Source: Arthrobacter globiformis
GTDB taxonomy: Bacteria; Actinomycetota; Actinomycetes; Actinomycetales; Micrococcaceae
Reading direction: 5' to 3'
Assembly (NCBI RefSeq): GCF_030815865.1
Contig: NZ_JAUSXI010000001.1
Location: 3,410,001-3,474,000, forward strand
DNA: 64,000 nt
In this document: positions 8,081 through 15,755 of the stretch, piece after piece
Position numbering within the stretch: position 1 is the first letter of the stretch
Layout: each line of letters opens with the position of its first letter
The notes under the pieces: generated by a model
Told to the model about the DNA's origin: nothing
Databases searched by the model: none
Seen by the model: only the letters and a program-made list of their open reading frames with translations
Program-made: the position numbers and the translations under genes

Positions 8081-9830
8081 CACCGGGCAGCTCCTCGGGT
8101 GCGGCTGCCTCACCATGGGCAGGGGGCGAGGCAGGCTGGGGGTTCTCGGCTAGGTAAGCGTGAAGCATCGAGACCACGGTGGCGCCGTCCCCGACTGCGG
8201 TAGCCACTCTTTTGATCGAACCGGCCCGCACGTCGCCGATCGCGAAAATGCCGGGCATGCTGGTTTCCAGCACCAATCGCGACCTGTCCGGCCTGACGGA
8301 CCCGGCGTCACTGACATCCCGGCTGGCGCCCGTGCGCAAAAAACCGGCTGGGTCACGCTCTACGGTGTCGGGCAGCCAGGAGGTCCGCGGCACCGAACCG
8401 ATCAGCACGAACATGCCGCCCGCTTCGATCTCCTCGCTCGAGGTTGCGTCGGCGGCTCCAGATGCGGCGACCGTGACGGCGGCAAGGAATCCGTCCCGAT
8501 CGCGGGCCCCCACGATCATGGTGCTATAGCGGATCGCAACGTTCCGGGTGGCCTCAAGTTGGGAGATGAGGTAGTCCGACATACTGACCGACAGAGTGGG
8601 TCCTCGCACTAGCAGCGTTACCCTGTTCGCGTACTTCGCAAGGTGCAGAACCGCCTGTCCGGCCGAGTTGCCGCCACCCACGACACAGACGTGCTTTCCG
8701 GCCATCGACGGCGCCTCGGAGACTGTGGCCCCGTAGAAGACGCCTCTGCCGACCAGATCCTCTAGCTGAGGTATGCCGAGGCGACGGTAGTCCACGCCGG
8801 TGGCCACCACGACTGTGCGGCACCGTACGACACTGCCATCTGAAATCGACGCAGCGTACAATGCACCGTCCGCGCTGAGCCCCTCCACCTTCCGCAAGAA
8901 CAGGAAGTCCGTGCCCAAAGTCCAGGCCTGCTGAAATGAGCGGTAGGCCAGGTGGGCGCCACTCACACCGCGGGAGAAGCCAGGGTAGTTGCGGATCAAC
9001 GAGCTGGTGCCGGCCTGGCCTCCCACAGCTTCTTCCTCCACCACCATGGTGGAGAGGCCCTCAGAGGAGGCATACACGGCGGCCGCGAGACCGGAGGGAC
9101 CGGCTCCCACGACCACCACATCGAAGATCTTGTCCGCCGGTGGCGGTCGCGTCACCCCCATCGCTTCGGCGATCTCCAGGTCACTGGGGTTCTCAAGGAC
9201 AATTGGTGAAGCGGTGAACTGCAGCACCATGACCGGCAGCACGGGGTCGCGCAAGTTCACGCTCTCCAGCGTCCGTTCCGCCGTCTCGGACCCGACAGGG
9301 TAGAAGCCCACCGGGATGTGGTTTCGGCTCAAGGAGTCGCGCAACGTATGAGTCCTTTCATCGCCCACCTCCCCGATCAGCCGGACCGCCTCGAACCCGA
9401 CCCCTTGGGCCAGGTGCCAGTCGTCGAGGGCGTCGGTAATCGCCCCATGGAATTCTTCGTCGCGCAATCGTTCGGGACGTATGACCACCAATTCGGCGTA
9501 CCCCTGCGCGATCGCCCGGAATACAGTGGGGGCGCTGGCGAAGTCACCCCATGTCACCACAACACCGCGCTTGGCGGCCGGGTGAAAGCCATAGGCACGC
9601 CGCAGGAAATCGAGTCCATCGCGGTCACCCGGTCCGTAGCACCCAAGTATGAGGGCGACCGGGCGATTCCAGCGGCGGAGCCCCTCAAGCACCGCCCGCC
9701 CGTGGGCGTGGTCGGCGCAGGCCACCACCTCGTAGTCGGCACCGTAGCGTCGACGTAACTCATCTTCAATAATGCGCCGAGAGGTCGGGTCTGTGGTGGC
9801 AATCAGCATGATCGGAACCGAGTGATCCAT
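8064..9830 (-). CDS. Fused response-regulator-like / thioredoxin-reductase-like flavoprotein
   Basis: The 588-residue protein has a receiver-like N-terminal domain (about 1-140), a linker domain with a thioredoxin-fold look (about 145-225), and a pyridine nucleotide-disulphide reductase domain. FAD binds at Gly-Ala-Gly-Pro-Ser-Gly (about 242-247), NAD(P)H at Gly-Gly-Gly-Asn-Ser-Ala-Gly (about 385-391), and Ile-Gly-Asp near the end closes the FAD site. The Cys-x-x-Cys of true thioredoxin reductases is replaced by Gly-Ala-Thr-Val (about 367-370), so it is not a classical disulphide reductase. Such proteins are often encoded beside UBP-type zinc-finger genes; a worn UBP remnant lies upstream at 10048. 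Confidence 0.85.
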   Translation of the reverse strand: MDHSVPIMLIATTDPTSRRIIEDELRRRYGADYEVVACADHAHGRAVLEGLRRWNRPVALILGCYGPGDRDGLDFLRRAYGFHPAAKRGVVVTWGDFASAPTVFRAIAQGYAELVVIRPERLRDEEFHGAITDALDDWHLAQGVGFEAVRLIGEVGDERTHTLRDSLSRNHIPVGFYPVGSETAERTLESVNLRDPVLPVMVLQFTASPIVLENPSDLEIAEAMGVTRPPPADKIFDVVVVGAGPSGLAAAVYASSEGLSTMVVEEEAVGGQAGTSSLIRNYPGFSRGVSGAHLAYRSFQQAWTLGTDFLFLRKVEGLSADGALYAASISDGSVVRCRTVVVATGVDYRRLGIPQLEDLVGRGVFYGATVSEAPSMAGKHVCVVGGGNSAGQAVLHLAKYANRVTLLVRGPTLSVSMSDYLISQLEATRNVAIRYSTMIVGARDRDGFLAAVTVAASGAADATSSEEIEAGGMFVLIGSVPRTSWLPDTVERDPAGFLRTGASRDVSDAGSVRPDRSRLVLETSMPGIFAIGDVRAGSIKRVATAVGDGATVVSMLHAYLAENPQPASPPAHGEAAAPEELPGDVRFN

Positions 9831-10047
9831 GGCCGCCGTCTTTTCGGTTCAATGGTTCAGTGGCGCTCACGATACTCGCGCTAGGACATTGGGGACAAGC
9901 GGTGCTCGTTGCCTCCGGGAAGGTCCTTCGGTCGGAGTTGTACCGGGCCCGGGCTGTCGCCTCGATTCTGTCATTCCAAGGGCGCGGAGTTCTGCCAGAA
10001 TACTCCCGACGGTGGGCAAGCGGGATGACCTGAGCATAACCGGAGCG

Positions 10048-10270
10048 ATGGAAATGGAGGACCCCATGGAGGATCGCCCAATGCCGGGAAACAGCCTCGC
10101 CGCCACACCCGTTGGAACAGGATGTCTGGAGTGCCTCAGCGATGACGGCCCGGGATGTTGGCTATATCTGCGCCCACGCGGCCACATCGGATACTGCGAT
10201 TCATCACCCTCACAGCATGCCAGTGCCCACACGTACCGTCTCCCGGGGCATCCCCCGCCACTCATCCCGG
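10048..10270 (+). pseudogene. Degenerate UBP-type zinc-finger protein
   Basis: The frame starting at the ATG at 10048 contains Thr-Gly-Cys-Leu-Glu-Cys-Leu, then Trp-Leu-Tyr-Leu-Arg-Pro-Arg-Gly-His-Ile-Gly-Tyr-Cys-Asp-Ser-Ser-Pro and His-Ala-Ser-Ala-His. This follows the UBP zinc-finger order Cys-x-x-Cys, Cys-x-x-Cys-Gly-His, Cys-Cys-Asp-Ser-Ser, His-x-x-x-His, but several zinc cysteines are replaced (Leu-Arg-Pro-Arg for Leu-x-Leu-Cys-x-x-Cys, Tyr-Cys for Cys-Cys). The C-terminal part loses resemblance after His-Pro. Small UBP proteins are usual neighbours of flavoproteins like 8064-9830. Confidence 0.55.
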
Positions 10271-10514
10271 TTCCGGGTCAACGACGGGGCCATCGTTTTA
10301 GCCGTCCACCCTCTAGCTCGACGTCTGCCGGTCCCGGAATAGCCAGGCACGAGCCTTGGGCATTACCACCCCGCTGGGGCGTGCGGAAGGAGGGGTTCGG
10401 TCCTTCCTGGAACCGGCAATCGGCAACATCGCGGCAGCTGGCGAGCTCTCCCATCAGTGACTTCTTGTTCCGGAGGTTCACAGGTGGGATCCGGTGGCGC
10501 TGCCGTCGTCAAAG

Positions 10515-10694
10515 TTATTCCATGCCGTTGTCTTGGGCTTCGAGGTGTTTGGCCATGGCTTCCATGGCTTGGTTCCAGCGGGCTGTCAGGGCATGCCGGC
10601 TAAGCGGTTCGAACATGCTGCTAAATACCTTTTCAACTGCATCGTATGCGGCGTCTCTGGCCCGTTCCTGCGCCGCCGGGCTGTAGTAGTTCAT
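10515..10694 (-). CDS. Small hypothetical protein, 59 aa
   Basis: A short open frame that reads as a well-composed amphipathic, helix-forming protein: Met-Asn-Tyr-Tyr-Ser-Pro at the start, then alternating charged and hydrophobic residues (Asp-Ala-Val-Glu-Lys-Val-Phe, Trp-Asn-Gln-Ala-Met-Glu-Ala-Met) and the end Asn-Gly-Met-Glu. Composition is unlike random high-GC reading frames. No strong ribosome binding site is seen upstream of the ATG. I do not recognise a family. Confidence 0.45.
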   Translation of the reverse strand: MNYYSPAAQERARDAAYDAVEKVFSSMFEPLSRHALTARWNQAMEAMAKHLEAQDNGME

Positions 10695-10981
10695 ACCGGT
10701 TATTCGACGCCGAAGCAGGCGAAGATGCCCTGTCAGGGCCCTTTAATGCCCCATAGTCGGGTAATGGGATCGCACAATGTTTATCCCTGGCCGCGAGTAC
10801 CTTGTATGAGCCGAAAAAAGAGGTGTCGTGCCAGCGTCTCGATCTCGCCCCTGCGCAATGTCCTGGAGTCTCTCCGAAGCGGGCCACCAGAGCATGGGCT
10901 TCGGCGACCCTGTGAACATGCGTCCCTTTGTGGTGGGATTACGTCATCGAACACGGCACGAAAAGCAACAGGAGGAACATC

Positions 10982-11125
10982 GTGAGCAACCCCGGAACTG
11001 AAGGACAGCCCCACGGCAAGCCCAAGGACCCTGAAGCTGAAAACCCGAACACCCAACCCGAGGAAGACCGCCCCATTACGGAAGACCCGGACGGCACACC
11101 GGTTGAGAACCCGTCGGGAGGCTGA
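10982..11125 (+). CDS. Small hydrophilic protein, 47 aa
   Basis: Starts at GTG, six bases after a strong GGAGG ribosome binding site. The product is rich in Pro, Glu, Asp, Asn and Gly (Pro-Asp-Gly-Thr-Pro-Val-Glu-Asn-Pro at the end) with almost no hydrophobic residues, so it is probably disordered. An upstream ATG in frame is less likely because it has no binding site. Function unknown. Confidence 0.6.
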   Translation: MSNPGTEGQPHGKPKDPEAENPNTQPEEDRPITEDPDGTPVENPSGG

Positions 11126-11279
11126 ATCCCCCGCACCTGCGTAGTCGCTCAGGTCACTGGAGCAGGAACCAACACCGAGGCGGGTAGTGGTCCGACATCC
11201 GCCAGCAGATTTCGTTGCGGCTCAGGCCAGGGATCGGCGATGAACAGTGGCGACGTTTTCTTCGACGAATAGCCGTTCC

Positions 11280-11891
11280 CTAGGGCGACCGCAGCAGGTC
11301 AAGCACAGCTGGCAGGGTTGTCACCCCGTCTTCTGCCATGAAGTGTCCTGCTCCTGGGTGAACCTGCAGCTGTGCGTCGAGGCGCTTGGCTAGGTCATCT
11401 GATACTGCCGGTGGTACGAAGGGGTCCGTATCGGAGCGGATTACTGTTCGCTCAGCAATGCTGCCTGCTACCCGTTCAGCGTCGACGTCAGTTGCGAGGT
11501 AGCCATTGAGTTCCGGCAATGCTTCCAGTGGTTTAGTGAAGCCCGCTACCAGCACAAGACCGCCGAGCTCCCATGGCTCCGGAAGGGCAGCCAACACGCG
11601 CAGTGCAGTGATCACACCAAGGGAATGCGCCACGACCACCGTTCTCGCATTGGGCACTCCAAGTGCAGCACTGACAGCGTTCTCCCAAGCTGCCGTTTCA
11701 GGAGCATCCGGGGCAGGGAGAGGGACGACTGTGACGCCTATGCCTTCGGCTTGGAGTGCGTTTTGGAGCCAAGGGAACCAGTGTGCGTCCGGTGCGGCTT
11801 CGTACCCGTGGACGATGACGACGCGCTGGACGGATCGAGTCGGGCGGTTGTCGGATGTTGCTTTCATACGCAAAGACCCTAAACGGTCCAT
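11280..11891 (-). CDS. RBBP9/YdeN-type serine alpha/beta hydrolase
   Basis: A 203-residue alpha/beta hydrolase of the RBBP9/YdeN group. The start of the fold is Val-Val-Ile-Val-His-Gly-Tyr-Glu; the nucleophile Ser90 sits in Ala-His-Ser-Leu-Gly; the acid is Asp156 in Ser-Asp-Thr-Asp-Pro-Phe-Val-Pro; the base is His183 in Gly-Ala-Gly-His-Phe. The length is typical for this small lid-less group. The physiological ester or peptide substrate cannot be told from sequence. It stands alone. Confidence 0.85.
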   Translation of the reverse strand: MDRLGSLRMKATSDNRPTRSVQRVVIVHGYEAAPDAHWFPWLQNALQAEGIGVTVVPLPAPDAPETAAWENAVSAALGVPNARTVVVAHSLGVITALRVLAALPEPWELGGLVLVAGFTKPLEALPELNGYLATDVDAERVAGSIAERTVIRSDTDPFVPPAVSDDLAKRLDAQLQVHPGAGHFMAEDGVTTLPAVLDLLRSP

Positions 11892-12018
11892 CTGCCTTAA
11901 GCGCCCTTCAAGATGGGTGGTTGCCCACAGGCGTCATCTCATCTAACCGGTCGGGTGCTTCCAGGCATATTGTGAGGTGTCGCCGCGGCGCCCTTCGCTG
12001 TAGGACCTCTGTGGTCGT

Positions 12019-12303
12019 TCAGATCCTCCGCCGGGAAAAAATCCCCCGCCTTCCGCCCGTTGTGGCGGCGAACACTCCCAGTGCGATGACGGATCCCAGG
12101 ATGGCCAGTAGCCAGGTACGGAGGTTGAAGAAACTTCCGAGGCCGCCGCCAAAGATCAGCGAGCCGATCCACCCGCCGAGGATCGCTCCGACAACGCCAA
12201 GGAGCAGGGTTACCAGCCACCCGCCGCCCTGCCGGCCGGGAAGGATGGCCTTCGCGATGGCTCCCGCGATCAGGCCGAGAATGAGAAATCCGAGGATTCC
12301 CAT
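12019..12303 (-). CDS. GlsB/YeaQ/YmgE family stress-response membrane protein
   Basis: A 94-residue protein of three hydrophobic glycine-rich helices with the family pattern: Gly-Leu-Ile-Ala-Gly-Ala-Ile-Ala-Lys-Ala-Ile-Leu-Pro-Gly-Arg in the first helix, Thr-Leu-Leu-Leu-Gly-Val-Val-Gly-Ala-Ile-Leu-Gly-Gly-Trp-Ile-Gly in the second, and a C-terminal helix followed by a basic tail. Members (transglycosylase-associated protein family) are envelope stress proteins of unsettled biochemistry. A purine-rich stretch (AGAAAGAAGCGCGCC) precedes the ATG. Confidence 0.85.
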   Translation of the reverse strand: MGILGFLILGLIAGAIAKAILPGRQGGGWLVTLLLGVVGAILGGWIGSLIFGGGLGSFFNLRTWLLAILGSVIALGVFAATTGGRRGIFSRRRI

Positions 12304-12399
12304 GGCGCGCTTCTTTCTTGTCAGCTGGCTGCAGGCCGGTTATCACCGGTCATACTCTGAGTATGATCAGCGTGCTTAGCATCTGACAAGCATCCATGA

Positions 12400-12571
12400 T
12401 TGGACGATTCCACAGTAGAAGCGATCAGGACCATGGGAGAGCACCAGCTGCGCCGACTGTCTGTCATCGACGGCCATGACCTGGTCGGTATCGTCACGCA
12501 GGCAGACATCGCCCGGAACAACCACGAAGACCGCGTTCGGGGAGCTCGTAGAACTCATTTCGTTCTACTAG
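12400..12571 (+). pseudogene. CBS-domain protein remnant
   Basis: The frame reads the second CBS motif: Thr-Val-Glu-Ala-Ile-Arg-Thr-Met-Gly-Glu-His-Gln-Leu-Arg-Arg-Leu, then Val-Ile-Asp-Gly-His-Asp-Leu-Val-Gly-Ile-Val-Thr-Gln-Ala-Asp. A frameshift at about 12535 is needed to reach the expected ending Gly-Glu-Leu-Val-Glu-Leu-Ile-Ser and the stop at 12571. The first CBS motif and the start are missing. CBS pairs bind adenine nucleotides in regulators; this piece is unlikely to do so. Confidence 0.65.
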
Positions 12572-12586
12572 GCGCGGCGCGCTCCA

Positions 12587-12700
12587 TCACTGCGCGATGC
12601 TGAAGAAGCTCTTCGGATCGTCGGCGCCGAGTAGGTCGTGATGGAACACGATGGCATCCATCGGCCGGGTGTCCTGGAGCGCGAGGTCAAAACTACGACG
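12587..12700 (-). pseudogene. C-terminal fragment of a homologue of 26748-27148
   Basis: Over about 56 bases (12630-12690) the DNA is nearly identical to the segment around 26903-26955, with only two or three differences. The minus-strand frame reads Asp-Thr-Arg-Pro-Met-Asp-Ala-Ile-Val-Phe-His-His-Asp-Leu-Leu-Gly-Ala-Asp-Asp and then its own ending, Pro-Lys-Ser-Phe-Phe-Ser-Ile-Ala-Gln, to a stop at 12587. The N-terminal part is gone; upstream it meets the epimerase gene. Confidence 0.6.
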
Positions 12701-12708
12701 AACGCAGC

Positions 12709-13743
12709 CTAACGCTGTTGCCCTCGCCAAAGTGCCACGAGCCTGCGTTCGGTTTCGCGGCCCAGGCCGGCCTTGCGCTCCCTGTCCAAGCCACGCTGGC
12801 GCTCATCCTCCAGGGTTGCAAGAAGCGTTTCCTGCCACGGGCGCAGGGACAAGCCGCGTTCCCGCGCAGCCCGGTTTGACCGCGTCGCGTGTCCCCCGTA
12901 GTCCGGTGGCAGCCACAGAGGAAGCGAGTCGGGCCCGGCCCAATATTGAACGCCTTGGGCATGAAGCCACCCAGGGTCAGCCCATACAGGCTCCTCCTGC
13001 ATACCCGCCTCAGCCTGCGCACCCCCGTCGGCCGTCGCCCGGGCCGCTCGTTGCGACTCGGCAAGGTACTCACCGAACGGCACAACGTCTCCCAGCGCAT
13101 TGTAGGCGCCCGTCAGTCCGGCTTCGGCCGCTTGGATGATCCAGGCGGCAAGGTCCCGGACATCGATGATCTGGGTCGCGGCGCCGGGTATGTCCGGGAC
13201 CAGGACCGGGTCCGTGGTGGCCGTCGCAAAGCGGGCAGGCCAGTATCCGTAGCGGTCCGAAACGTCTCCCGGACCTCCGATGAGCCCTGCCCGAACAATG
13301 TGGGCCTTGTCCCCCACCTGGCCAAGGGTCAGTTGCTCGATTGCCGATTTCGATTCACCATAGGTCTCGGGAGTGCCCGCTTCGCCCTCGGGCAAGGGTT
13401 CAAGGAGTGCGGCGGCCTCATCGGCGCCGGGAACCGAATGGTCCGCGTAAACGGAGCAACTCGAGACGAACGTCCAATGCGCGGCGCCGGCCCCCAGTAA
13501 TCCCAACGCGTCCCGAGCCTGCACAGGATCCTGTGACACCTCAACTACCGAGTCCCAGCCGCCGTCGAGTTCCGCGTAGGCCGCGGCACCCAAGGCGCGG
13601 TCGGCACGGACCCAGGCAACTCCGTCGGGTGGGTTCGCGGACGTGCCGCGCGCAAGACAGGTGACATTGTGCCCGGAGGCAACCGCCTGCCGCGCGATTT
13701 CTGCTGACAGGAAGGCAGTACCACCGAGGACTAGGATGCGCAT
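12709..13743 (-). CDS. NAD(P)-dependent epimerase/dehydratase-like protein
   Basis: A 344-residue short-chain-dehydrogenase-fold protein. The nucleotide-binding motif is near the start (Leu-Val-Leu-Gly-Gly-Thr-Ala-Phe-Leu-Ser). Ser-Ser and Val-Tyr-Ala at about 105-110 and Tyr-Gly-Glu-Ser-Lys at about 137-141 supply the Tyr-x-x-x-Lys catalytic pair. Asp-Val-Arg-Asp-Leu-Ala follows the usual position. This is the extended-SDR layout used for nucleotide-sugar and other reductions; no substrate can be assigned. The C-terminal 60 residues are arginine-rich and probably specific to its subgroup. Confidence 0.82.
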   Translation of the reverse strand: MRILVLGGTAFLSAEIARQAVASGHNVTCLARGTSANPPDGVAWVRADRALGAAAYAELDGGWDSVVEVSQDPVQARDALGLLGAGAAHWTFVSSCSVYADHSVPGADEAAALLEPLPEGEAGTPETYGESKSAIEQLTLGQVGDKAHIVRAGLIGGPGDVSDRYGYWPARFATATTDPVLVPDIPGAATQIIDVRDLAAWIIQAAEAGLTGAYNALGDVVPFGEYLAESQRAARATADGGAQAEAGMQEEPVWADPGWLHAQGVQYWAGPDSLPLWLPPDYGGHATRSNRAARERGLSLRPWQETLLATLEDERQRGLDRERKAGLGRETERRLVALWRGQQR

Positions 13744-13969
13744 ACGGCCACGCTACGTCGCTTGGGTTGATAGTGTGCAGGGTGTTTCGCGTCACGCGAA
13801 CACGGGCCGACCACAAGGAGAAATTGGACAAAAGCGCGGAACCCAATGACCAAACACCAACCCGCCCCTGCCCTCAATGAGCACCGGGGCTTCCTACCCT
13901 GTGGCGGGACCGTGAGAAAAACGGTGGGTACGGCGTGGCCTGACCGTCCCGGTACTCTTACGCGGGCTG

Positions 13970-14220
13970 TCATGTAGTCGCCGATTCCCCGTCGTCCTTG
14001 AGTTCGCCGGCAGCGACGTGCTCGGCGGTGCGCCGGTAGGCCTCGGCGATATAGTCCTCGAGGTCGTTGGCCCCGATGCGCCACACGCCCGGCCGCCGAC
14101 CTGGATGCCGCGAAGCTCGCCGCTCCTGATCAGTGACCGGATGAGGCTTTGCTTCACGTTCAGCTCTTCAGCGGCCTGGTCAATGGTCAGGAATCGGTGC
14201 TTCTTCGGTTCGTCGGACAC
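13970..14220 (-). pseudogene. Excisionase-like helix-turn-helix protein, single-base deletion
   Basis: The first 43 residues match the intact 83-residue protein at 29499-29750 almost exactly (Leu-Thr-Ile-Asp-Gln-Ala-Ala-Glu-Glu-Leu-Asn-Val-Lys-Gln-Ser). At 14088-14090 there are three C where the other copy has four, which throws the frame after Val-Gly-Gly-Arg. The lost frame still reads Leu-Glu-Asp-Tyr-Ile-Ala-Glu-Ala-Tyr-Arg-Arg to a stop at 13970. The similarity between copies continues past the start codon into the upstream DNA. Confidence 0.8.
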
Positions 14221-14479
14221 CGGACCATCCTATGTGCAGGGGGCGCTCTCATCGGGCGCTCTGGAGAATGCTTGAAGGCCGACAGAACACTGCTGGAACC
14301 GTGGCCACAAAACCGAGACCGGAAGAGTTTTAGCGCGCGCTCCTGAACCTCGTGGCGAAGTCCGCGGCGGCAAACCCCGGGTCGGCGCGGGCCGGGACTC
14401 CGATCAGCTGCTGATGGTTCGGTGTCATGGAGCTCAGACCAGCTGCCTAGCTGCATCGGCGGGTTAGCACGGGGTGCGC
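14221..14479. other. Upstream region shared with 29751-29800
   Basis: The first 40 bases upstream of the helix-turn-helix start (through ATCGGGCGCTC) are nearly identical to the DNA upstream of the intact copy at 29750, so the duplicated block includes the promoter side. The rest shows no gene. Confidence 0.5.
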
Positions 14480-14758
14480 CTAGTCGAAGTGCACAGCGTT
14501 CCACTCAAGGATTCGTGGAACGGCGAGCCCCTCGAGAATGAACGGATCACCGGCGACAAAGCGCTCAGCATCCTCGCGCGAGGTGAGGATGGCTATCGAC
14601 GCACCGGCCGGATCCATTGTTTGGAACCGGCCCAGCGCGAGGAGCCCGCCGCCGCCGGCTTGGAACGCTTCATAGTAGGCCTTGTGGCGGGGGAACGTTT
14701 CAAGAACGCGCGGCAGATCGATGCCTTCGCTGAGGCTATACATCACGACGAATTCCAT
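14480..14758 (-). CDS. YciI family protein
   Basis: A 92-residue protein from the ATG at 14758 (Met-Glu-Phe-Val-Val-Met-Tyr-Ser). The fold signatures are Val-Leu-Glu-Thr-Phe-Pro-Arg-His-Lys-Ala-Tyr, with the family His, and Gly-Gly-Gly-Leu-Leu-Ala-Leu-Gly-Arg-Phe, followed by Ala-Ile-Leu-Thr-Ser-Arg-Glu-Asp-Ala-Glu-Arg-Phe and Asp-Pro-Phe. YciI proteins are small ferredoxin-fold proteins, a few acting as dehydrochlorinases, most unassigned. The open frame extends seven codons upstream but the alignment to the family starts here. Confidence 0.8.
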   Translation of the reverse strand: MEFVVMYSLSEGIDLPRVLETFPRHKAYYEAFQAGGGGLLALGRFQTMDPAGASIAILTSREDAERFVAGDPFILEGLAVPRILEWNAVHFD

Positions 14759-14904
14759 GTGGCCGCTCCTAGCTCCCACTCCATCTGACGATGCCGAGAC
14801 TGTATCAGTTGAAGCACCGCTACTCTATGGCTGTGGCCAAAGGGGCAGGCAATGACGGTAACAAGTACGTGTGGCAGTCCTGCCCGCCAGACTCGCTCGA
14901 CGGC

Positions 14905-15295
14905 ATGCCGCCGAAACGGAGGCTCCTGGCTGGCTGGGCAATCTTCTGGCTCATCCTGCTGGGTGGACTGATGGGGATCTGCCGCCGAAGCAGCCGGCAT
15001 TGCGCAACCGTGGCGTTCACTGCTTGCGGCCGGCGTACTGGCCGCCGTCTTCGTTCCCCTGATCCGCGGAGCTGTCCTGGAGACCACGCAGCTTCGCACG
15101 GAGGGGATCGACCTTCCTAGTGGATACCCGGCCACCCGGAAAACAGTGATCACCAGTACGGTCCTGGCCGGCTTTCTCTGGGTCCTCTTCGCCGTAACCG
15201 TAGCCATCGGCCAGCCAGTGGTCCCACTGCTGCCGATGGCGGCCACCATCTGGCTGGCGTACCTAATCCGCCGCTGGAGGGCCGGCACCCACTGA
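14905..15295 (+). pseudogene. Small membrane protein gene with a frameshift
   Basis: The first frame from the ATG at 14905 gives a basic start (Pro-Pro-Lys-Arg-Arg) and one membrane helix (Trp-Ala-Ile-Phe-Trp-Leu-Ile-Leu-Leu-Gly-Gly). Near 14975-14985 the coding sense moves by one base into a frame reading Leu-Leu-Ala-Ala-Gly-Val-Leu-Ala-Ala-Val-Phe-Val-Pro-Leu-Ile-Arg and two further helices, ending Arg-Arg-Trp-Arg-Ala-Gly-Thr-His at 15295. Together they form a coherent three-to-four-helix protein of about 130 residues. Family unknown. Confidence 0.6.
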
Positions 15296-15679
15296 CGAGA
15301 CCACTATCCGGCGATGACAGGGCGGTTTCTAACTAACGTCAGGGGTCTCATTCGAAGGTAACAGCTTCTCGATTTAGCCCTCGAAGGCTACCCACGGCCC
15401 AACTGAACGACGACTCGCGACACTGGATCCTGCCTGAACCGCGGTCGTCCTCTAAGGCGTGGGGAGCGTGCCGTTTAGCGCCCCTGAAGCAGACAGTTCA
15501 CCGAACTGGCCTAACGGGCACGGTTGCTGCCGAAGCAGCAAACGCAACAGGTCAGGGAACCTTAAACCCGCTAAGTGACCGGCATACGGGCACCCTTTTT
15601 GTGGCAGGCGGCCTGTTCCTTACTTGGCCAGCTCTCCGATGGGTCGGCGTGACAGTGGTCAGGGCTTCGAAAAATATAA
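15296..15679. other. Gene-free stretch
   Basis: No coding sequence is supported. The right end leads into the ArsR operator region. Confidence 0.45.
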
Positions 15680-15741
15680 GCAACTAATGGTTGCGTAAAA
15701 AGTCGGCCTGCGATATGTTGATCTGCAACCAAACGTTGCAG
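15680..15741 (+). promoter_or_regulatory. Two palindromic ArsR operators
   Basis: Two inverted repeats of the same type precede the SRPBCC-ArsR-SRPBCC genes: GCAAC-TAATG-GTTGC at 15680-15694 and CTGCAAC-CAAAC-GTTGCAG at 15723-15741. Both contain GCAAC-N5-GTTGC; the centres are 45 bases apart. The second ends 14 bases before the ATG at 15756. Position and symmetry fit autoregulation by the ArsR protein encoded at 16217. Confidence 0.7.
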
Positions 15742-15755
15742 AAAGCGGGAAGCTC

